This document shows positions 59,850 to 64,000 of a stretch of DNA of 64,000 bases, in pieces. This DNA comes from Clostridiales bacterium (GTDB lineage Bacteria > Bacillota > Clostridia > Lachnospirales > Lachnospiraceae): positions 1 to 64,000 of the forward strand of contig JAGZJZ010000014.1 in assembly GCA_018365455.1 (NCBI GenBank). Reading direction: 5' to 3'. The notes beneath the pieces were generated by a model, which saw only the letters and a program-made list of their open reading frames with translations, was not told the origin of the DNA and made no database searches. Within the stretch, counting starts at the first letter, position 1. The number at the start of each line of letters is the position of its first letter. Made by a program: the position numbers and the translations under genes.

Positions 59850-60010
59850 ACCAGTGCAATTATCTTGAGGTCGGAAATGGTTCCCGACACACTCTTTTAG
59901 AGTACCTGAGATGCTGGATACACCGCCCAGCCAAGGATAATTGTGCTTTTATTATGTTTTTTTAATATTTAAATTATTTAAAGACCAGCACTCTTCTACT
60001 GGTCTTTTTT
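59850..60010 (+). promoter_or_regulatory. Riboswitch-like multibranched leader plus terminator
   Basis: CAATTATC (59857-59864) pairs with GATAATTG (59936-59943). Inside are three hairpins: GTCGG/CCGAC, ACTCT-TTT-AGAGT, and GCTGG/CCAGC, so the RNA folds as a four-way junction. It is followed by AAGACCAG/CTGGTCTT and six T (about 59981-60010), an intrinsic terminator, and then the ribosome site of the gene at 60049. The layout is that of an attenuator. The class is not one I recognise. Confidence 0.45.
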
Positions 60011-60048
60011 GTAACTACAAACCTAGTTTTATAACCTCGGAGGTCTTT

Positions 60049-60426
60049 ATGAAAAAAGAGAAACTCAAATTCCAAAAAAAATCTGTTATCGTAGAAGCAT
60101 ATCAAACAGATGTAGAAATAATCATTGACACCTTAGAAGGAAAAATGACTGCTTCTCCTGGTGATTGGATTATTACTGGTGTTAACGGAGAGCAATATCC
60201 TTGTAAGCCCGATATCTTTAACAAAACGTATAATAAAATTAGTAGTTCATCCTCTACCGATATTGCAGACAAACAATTTTTAATGGCTCAAAAAATATTA
60301 ATTCTTCTTGAACAGAATAAATGTAACTATCGAGATTGGCAATTCATTGATGGTTTAGTTAATGCTGTAGTTAATGAACAAAAGAGTCAACAGTTAATTA
60401 AATATATGGGAGCCCCCGTACATTAA
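60049..60426 (+). CDS. Phage protein with PGDWIITG motif, 125 aa
   Basis: Start at 60049 follows CGGAGGTCTTT. Residues 1-60 (VEAYQTDVEIIIDTLEGKMTASPGDWIITGVNGEQYPCKPDIFNKTY) match a small domain frequent in Firmicutes phages. The C-terminal helices resemble those of the gene at 58031. Function unknown; it may bind a small molecule or protein. It is preceded by a terminator-ending structured leader. Confidence 0.7.
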   Translation: MKKEKLKFQKKSVIVEAYQTDVEIIIDTLEGKMTASPGDWIITGVNGEQYPCKPDIFNKTYNKISSSSSTDIADKQFLMAQKILILLEQNKCNYRDWQFIDGLVNAVVNEQKSQQLIKYMGAPVH

Positions 60427-60442
60427 GAAAGTAGGTAGTACT

Positions 60443-60628
60443 ATGAAACACAAAGAATATACTGCTACTATTCAATTAAAAAATATGGAATCCTTTATCC
60501 AACATGTCATTAACATTCGTAAAAAGTATGGATTAAAAGGTGTTGTTACACTTGACCCTTGTGATCCTATTATGATAGAATTAATGACTTTTCCGTTCGA
60601 ATTTGAAAGTGTATTACTTAAAACCTAA
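60443..60628 (+). CDS. Hypothetical 61-aa protein
   Basis: Starts behind AGAAAGTAGGTAGTACT. Alpha/beta (TATIQLKNMESFIQHVINIRKKYGLKGVVTL), related in pattern to the N-terminus of the 143-aa gene. Co-directional with the 125-aa gene and converging with the zinc-ribbon genes. Confidence 0.55.
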   Translation: MKHKEYTATIQLKNMESFIQHVINIRKKYGLKGVVTLDPCDPIMIELMTFPFEFESVLLKT

Positions 60629-60835
60629 TTTTTTCATACCTTCGGTATATTTTTTAACAAATTTAGTTGTGTCAAAAGTTGAAGTGCTTTCGCATTTAGG
60701 ACATTTATGTACGAATTCATTGTGTTTAAAAAATTCTATAGTTTTTACTGTTATTTTTTTCTTACATTTTGAATTTTGACATTCTAACTCAATTTTAGGA
60801 TTTTGACTGCATAAAACTTCCATGTATTTGTCCAT
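60614..60835 (-). CDS. Zinc-finger protein, 73 aa (intron cargo)
   Basis: Start at 60835 follows AGGAAGGAAAATAAT. CQNSKC near residue 18 and CPKC near 44 form a zinc ribbon around the helix KTIEFFKHNEFVHK. It is the last gene of the leftward zinc-ribbon group. Confidence 0.6.
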   Translation of the reverse strand: MDKYMEVLCSQNPKIELECQNSKCKKKITVKTIEFFKHNEFVHKCPKCESTSTFDTTKFVKKYTEGMKKLGFK

Positions 60836-60869
60836 ATTATTTTCCTTCCTAGTAAATCTTTTTTTATGT

Positions 60870-61280
60870 TTAAAATTTACTACCACATACATTACACTTC
60901 CAGGTCTTTCCATTATCGCCCAAACCAAAGATACCAAAAGTAGCAACTTTGGCAACTTTTTTAACAGTTGATATTTTTGATAGTGATGTGCTACCACATA
61001 ATGGACACTTTAACGAATAACTGGTAGATTTATAAGATGCCTCATCTTCTTCTCGTTTTTCAAACATATTTACATTATATTCATTACTTGAAAAACAATA
61101 TTTATTGTATAACTGATTTTTAATCTTTTTCTCAGTCATTGTAAGTTTCATAGATATTGACTCTCGTAATTGCTGTGAATCTACATCAGTTATAATGAGG
61201 TCACATCCGCAAAACATACAATTTATATCTTTATACGATATTTTACCACACCGAGGACATATTTTTATATTTTCACTCAT
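60870..61280 (-). CDS. Two-zinc-ribbon protein, 136 aa
   Basis: An N-terminal ribbon CPRCG...CMFCG and a C-terminal ribbon CPLCGSTS...CNVCGSKF enclose a charged helical middle. The segment SKISTVKKVAKVATFGIFGLGDNGKTWKC is shared with the two upstream paralogues and is probably membrane- or protein-associated. Function unknown. Confidence 0.7.
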   Translation of the reverse strand: MSENIKICPRCGKISYKDINCMFCGCDLIITDVDSQQLRESISMKLTMTEKKIKNQLYNKYCFSSNEYNVNMFEKREEDEASYKSTSYSLKCPLCGSTSLSKISTVKKVAKVATFGIFGLGDNGKTWKCNVCGSKF

Positions 61281-61295
61281 TAGACTTCTTCTCCT

Positions 61296-61730
61296 TTAAA
61301 AGTCACTACCACAATTATTACAGTGATAGTTTTTCCCTATTTTACTGGAGCCAAGACCAAAGAACCCCGTAGATAATAATCGTGATCCTGTGGAGATTTT
61401 TCTTGTATTAGAACTATTGCAGTATGGACATGAGACTGAAGATTTAGATGAAAAGAGTCCTGAATTGCTCCTGGCTAGTTCACGAATTTCTTCTCTGTTT
61501 TGTAACAGTCTTTTATCCATAGCATCTTGACTAAACTCTGGAGATTTTTTGATGACATTTTCAAGAATTTCTTTTTCGATATTTCTCATATCGGCGTAGG
61601 ACATATTTTGAAAATCTTCGTAATGTACTTTTGAAGTATATTGAAAATACTCACTACCGCAGAAATGACATTTTGTAAAGTACCCTGTTGGTATAAAACC
61701 ACAACGTTTGCATATTGAATATTTAATCAT
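61296..61730 (-). CDS. Two-zinc-ribbon protein, 144 aa
   Basis: N-terminal CKRCG...CHFCG, a helical middle (EKEILENVIKKSPEFSQDAMDKRLL), and the C-terminal ribbon CPYCNSSNTRKIST...CNNCGSDF. It corresponds to residues about 37-184 of the gene at 61854-62408. Its ATG overlaps the stop of the 35-aa ribbon gene. Confidence 0.7.
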   Translation of the reverse strand: MIKYSICKRCGFIPTGYFTKCHFCGSEYFQYTSKVHYEDFQNMSYADMRNIEKEILENVIKKSPEFSQDAMDKRLLQNREEIRELARSNSGLFSSKSSVSCPYCNSSNTRKISTGSRLLSTGFFGLGSSKIGKNYHCNNCGSDF

Positions 61731-61834
61731 TCTACCACTATATTTTTTTCATTGATTGGACATCCACACTGCGGGCACGATTTGGCTTTATCGCTGATTT
61801 CCTTTGCACATTCTGGACATTTGATTATTGCCAT
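61727..61834 (-). CDS. 35-aa zinc-ribbon miniprotein
   Basis: CPECAKEISDKAKSCPQCGCPI is a complete zinc ribbon. It equals the N-terminal domain of the paralogue at 61854-62408, from which it is separated here by a stop codon, and overlaps the next gene by four bases. Good AGGAGGAAGAAAT site. Confidence 0.65.
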   Translation of the reverse strand: MAIIKCPECAKEISDKAKSCPQCGCPINEKNIVVE

Positions 61835-61853
61835 ATTTCTTCCTCCTTTGGTA

Positions 61854-62408
61854 TTAAAAATCACTATTACAATTATTACAATGCCATTGTTTACCTAGTT
61901 TTTTACTAAACAAACCAAGCATACCCACTGAAGCTATTCGTGATGCAGTAGAAATCTTATCCGTATTTAAACTTTTACAGAAAGGACATGATACCTTTGG
62001 TGTGGAATTGTAGTTGCCAGAGCGTGCTTGTTTGATGCTCTTTTTGTTATAAGCTTCTTGGTCAACTAGACGTTTTTCCAATGCGTATTGACTGAATTTA
62101 GGAGACTTTTTGATTACATTTTCAAGAATTCCCTTTTCGAAGTTTACCTGTTCTTGTAGTGACATTTTTATGAAATCTTGTACTGTGATGTTAGATTCAT
62201 ATTCATCATATGGGTGACCGCACCAATTGCAAGGAGTATGACCACTGTAAATGCCATCCGGTATCCATCCACAATGCCAACACACTATAAATTTTGTCAT
62301 TTTAGCTTTCGGTACCTCTTTCCCTTTAATAGGAAAACCACAGTGTGGGCACAACTCCGCCTGATCACTTACTTTACCTTCACACTCTGGACATGTTAAT
62401 AAAGCCAT
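61854..62408 (-). CDS. Three-zinc-ribbon protein, 184 aa
   Basis: Start at 62408 follows AGGAGGAAGAGTT. Ribbon 1 CPECEGKVSDQAELCPHCGFPI, ribbon 2 CWHCG...CNWCG, a helical middle, and ribbon 3 CPFCKSLNTDKIST...CNNCNSDF. It is the fused form of the next two genes. First gene of the leftward group and adjacent to the intron's 3' splice site. Confidence 0.7.
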   Translation of the reverse strand: MALLTCPECEGKVSDQAELCPHCGFPIKGKEVPKAKMTKFIVCWHCGWIPDGIYSGHTPCNWCGHPYDEYESNITVQDFIKMSLQEQVNFEKGILENVIKKSPKFSQYALEKRLVDQEAYNKKSIKQARSGNYNSTPKVSCPFCKSLNTDKISTASRIASVGMLGLFSKKLGKQWHCNNCNSDF

Positions 62409-62513
62409 AACTCTTCCTCCTGTTAACAATTACCATATTTTAATTAAAATTATATACAACTTTTATATAAAAAGCAATATATATTTCCCAATAATATGTA
62501 TTGCTTAGTTTTG

Positions 62514-64000
62514 ATCACTGATTTATTCAATAAAATAAAATTTGGTAAAAGCAGAGAAAATATATTAGGTTCTTTCACCGAGGAAGGGCTTGCTGAAACT
62601 TATAAAACTCTCGCCAAATCTGGGGATGTTACAGGACTAGCAAATTTCAAGAAAAACCTTCCCTCCCGAGAACTGGTTGATTTCTTTAAAGATGTTGAAA
62701 GTCATAAGAAGAAAATTGCGGATCTACCATCCTACGTAGACGACTGTACAAAAAGCTTTGGATCATTCAAAGACAAGCTCTCTGGCTTAGGTGGAAAAAC
62801 GGTCAGTGTTTTAAAAGGTCTCGGTGTCGGTCTGGCAAAAACTGCTCTGAATTTCGGAGTCTTTATGCTGGCTGATTTAGCCATAGGTGCTGCTGTTAAA
62901 GGAATTGATAATTTCGTTCATCGTTCTGAAAAGTTAATCGAAAAGGGCAACGAAGCAAAAAAAACAATTACGGGAATCAATGATGCATATAAAAAGAGCT
63001 CAGACTCCTTGAAAGAAAATTCAGAATCCTATGAAGAATTGTCAAAAGGTATTGATAAGGTTACAAATAGAAACATCTCTTTATCAGATGAAGATTATCA
63101 GGAATTAATGGATATACAAAATTCTTTGGCAGAATCGTTCCCAGAACTTGTTAGTGGCTGGGACATCCAAGGAAATGCTATTTTGAATTTAGGAAATTCA
63201 GCGCAGTCTGCAGGTGATCAGCTTACAGAATTATTAAAAACACAGCGTGAATTGGCTAATATTGAAATTGCGAAGCAGCTACCTGATCAATATAAAGGTA
63301 TAGCAGAACAAACTAAGATATTAAAAAAAGAAAAAGATGAATATCAACAATCTGTTGATTCGTTAAGTATTGAACGTGCTTCTTTTCTTGATAGATTAAC
63401 ATCTGAGAATGAAAATGGTGGATTTACTAGTGCATGGATTGAAGCTACCCCGGGTATTTATGATAAAATGCTTAGTCTCTGGGGAGATAAAGCTTATATT
63501 ACTCCTGAAATAAAGGACGGATTAGAGGGATATACTGTCACTCTTAATACTGTTCTTAACGAAGATGATCTTAATAAAGCTAAAGAAGAATTAACTGAGG
63601 TCAACAAACCTGATAAAATCGCTGAAGCTAATTTAGCCAACGAAATAAGTAAAAACAGAAAATTAGCAGCTATTACAGAAAAAGAAATTCGAGCAACATG
63701 GAATGAACTTGTTCCTTCTATTGCTACGTACCTTGAAACGTCTCCAGCTTATACAGACTTAAGTGACAAACTCAAATCTGGAATCTTAGGAATCGTACCG
63801 AATACTGATTGGAATAAAATAGCTACCGATTACGATGGTAATATTGAAAGTTTCATAAAAAAGGAATTTATCCTTCCAATAGCATCTGAAACTCCTCAAG
63901 TACAAAAAGCGTATGAAGAACTGTTTACGATCAACCCTGATGATTATACAGTAGGTGAATATCAAAACAAAACTGATTCTTTAATACAAGCTATTACTGG
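62514..64000 (+). CDS. Tail tape measure protein, exon 3 (continues past window)
   Basis: The open frame begins ITDLFNKIKFGKSRENILGSFTEEGLAETYKTL and runs to the right edge. It lacks its own start and ribosome site. A hydrophobic stretch (VLKGLGVGLAKTALNFGVFMLADLAIGAAV) near codon 100 is typical of the tape measure membrane-inserting segment. It joins exon 2 in phase 0. Confidence 0.85.
   Translation, partial: MTDLFNKIKFGKSRENILGSFTEEGLAETYKTLAKSGDVTGLANFKKNLPSRELVDFFKDVESHKKKIADLPSYVDDCTKSFGSFKDKLSGLGGKTVSVLKGLGVGLAKTALNFGVFMLADLAIGAAVKGIDNFVHRSEKLIEKGNEAKKTITGINDAYKKSSDSLKENSESYEELSKGIDKVTNRNISLSDEDYQELMDIQNSLAESFPELVSGWDIQGNAILNLGNSAQSAGDQLTELLKTQRELANIEIAKQLPDQYKGIAEQTKILKKEKDEYQQSVDSLSIERASFLDRLTSENENGGFTSAWIEATPGIYDKMLSLWGDKAYITPEIKDGLEGYTVTLNTVLNEDDLNKAKEELTEVNKPDKIAEANLANEISKNRKLAAITEKEIRATWNELVPSIATYLETSPAYTDLSDKLKSGILGIVPNTDWNKIATDYDGNIESFIKKEFILPIASETPQVQKAYEELFTINPDDYTVGEYQNKTDSLIQAIT

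Larger units (their letters stand above)
55743..62513 (+). ncRNA. Giant group I intron 2 (about 6.8 kb) carrying cargo genes
   Basis: P1: exon ATGGGT (55737-55742) pairs with GCCCAT (55780-55785), giving the expected U.G at the splice site. P10: TGAT (55776-55779) pairs with the first bases of exon 3, ATCA (62514-62517). R: GTTCACAGGCCA (56083) and S: GGGTATGGTCGG (56124) form P7. The final intron base is G62513. The catalytic core occupies about the first 500 bases. The remaining 6.2 kb holds 15 small genes, inserted in a peripheral loop near the 3' end. Confidence 0.75.

Noticed and set aside
56265..62408. Homing endonuclease in the giant intron
   Set aside because: No LAGLIDADG, GIY-YIG or HNH pattern is visible in the cargo proteins; the zinc ribbons lack nuclease residues.

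Overview
The window looks like part of a large, low-GC tailed bacteriophage of a Firmicutes host, most likely a member of the Clostridia. The reasons are AT-rich coding, strong AGGAGG-type ribosome sites, Bacillota-style XRE repressors, and a siphovirus-type head and tail module with HK97-like proteins. A replication-initiator-like gene and two ParB-like proteins leave open a phage-plasmid lifestyle. Both window ends cut genes: a small gene at the left and the tape measure gene at the right.

Layout. (1) 1-16.1 kb, minus strand: about 40 tightly packed small genes with frequent stop/start overlaps, including many Cys-rich or zinc-ribbon miniproteins. The larger members are an adenine methyltransferase-like protein, a 554-residue polyvalent protein with duplicated C-terminal domains, and a ParB-like protein. 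Two homologous putative small RNAs (about 4.65 and 14.4 kb) run on the plus strand against this array. (2) 16.1-18.7 kb: a control region with divergent XRE regulators, palindromic operators, recognisable promoters and a terminator-ended small transcript. (3) 18.7-30.9 kb, plus strand: an NMN adenylyltransferase, a replication-initiator-like protein, large inverted repeats, a TnpB element flanked by two copies of a structured repeat, a ParB-like protein and a 935-residue RNA polymerase of the YonO / RdRP-like two-barrel type with the DxDGD signature. (4) 31.4-32.5 kb: twelve tRNA genes. (5) 32.5-35.9 kb: small genes, an HU-like protein, a decayed antirepressor and a phosphoesterase. (6) 36-52 kb: the virion module, running from terminase through portal, protease/scaffold, capsid and connector genes to the tail tube, a DUF1064-like nuclease and an intact antirepressor. 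(7) 52.2 kb to the end: the tape measure gene, split by two group I introns. The second intron is about 6.8 kb and carries a cargo of small genes on both strands.

How it works together. The XRE pair probably sets an early leftward or rightward decision. The phage-encoded RNA polymerase and the tRNA set would support later expression. The virion operon is punctuated by short terminator hairpins after many genes, which would grade expression. The tape measure protein can only be made after two splicing events. I checked the second intron by a P1 helix with the expected U.G pair and a P10 helix with the downstream exon; its exons join in frame.

The most unusual points are the giant cargo-bearing intron, the first intron's C-G (not U.G) splice-site pair, several genes whose best start is not ATG/GTG/TTG (notably ATA for the RNA polymerase and CTG for a small gene), the covarying two-copy small RNA family, a riboswitch-like leader inside the intron, and tandem tiny membrane-peptide units. 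All functional statements come from reading the sequence by eye; no database search was run.
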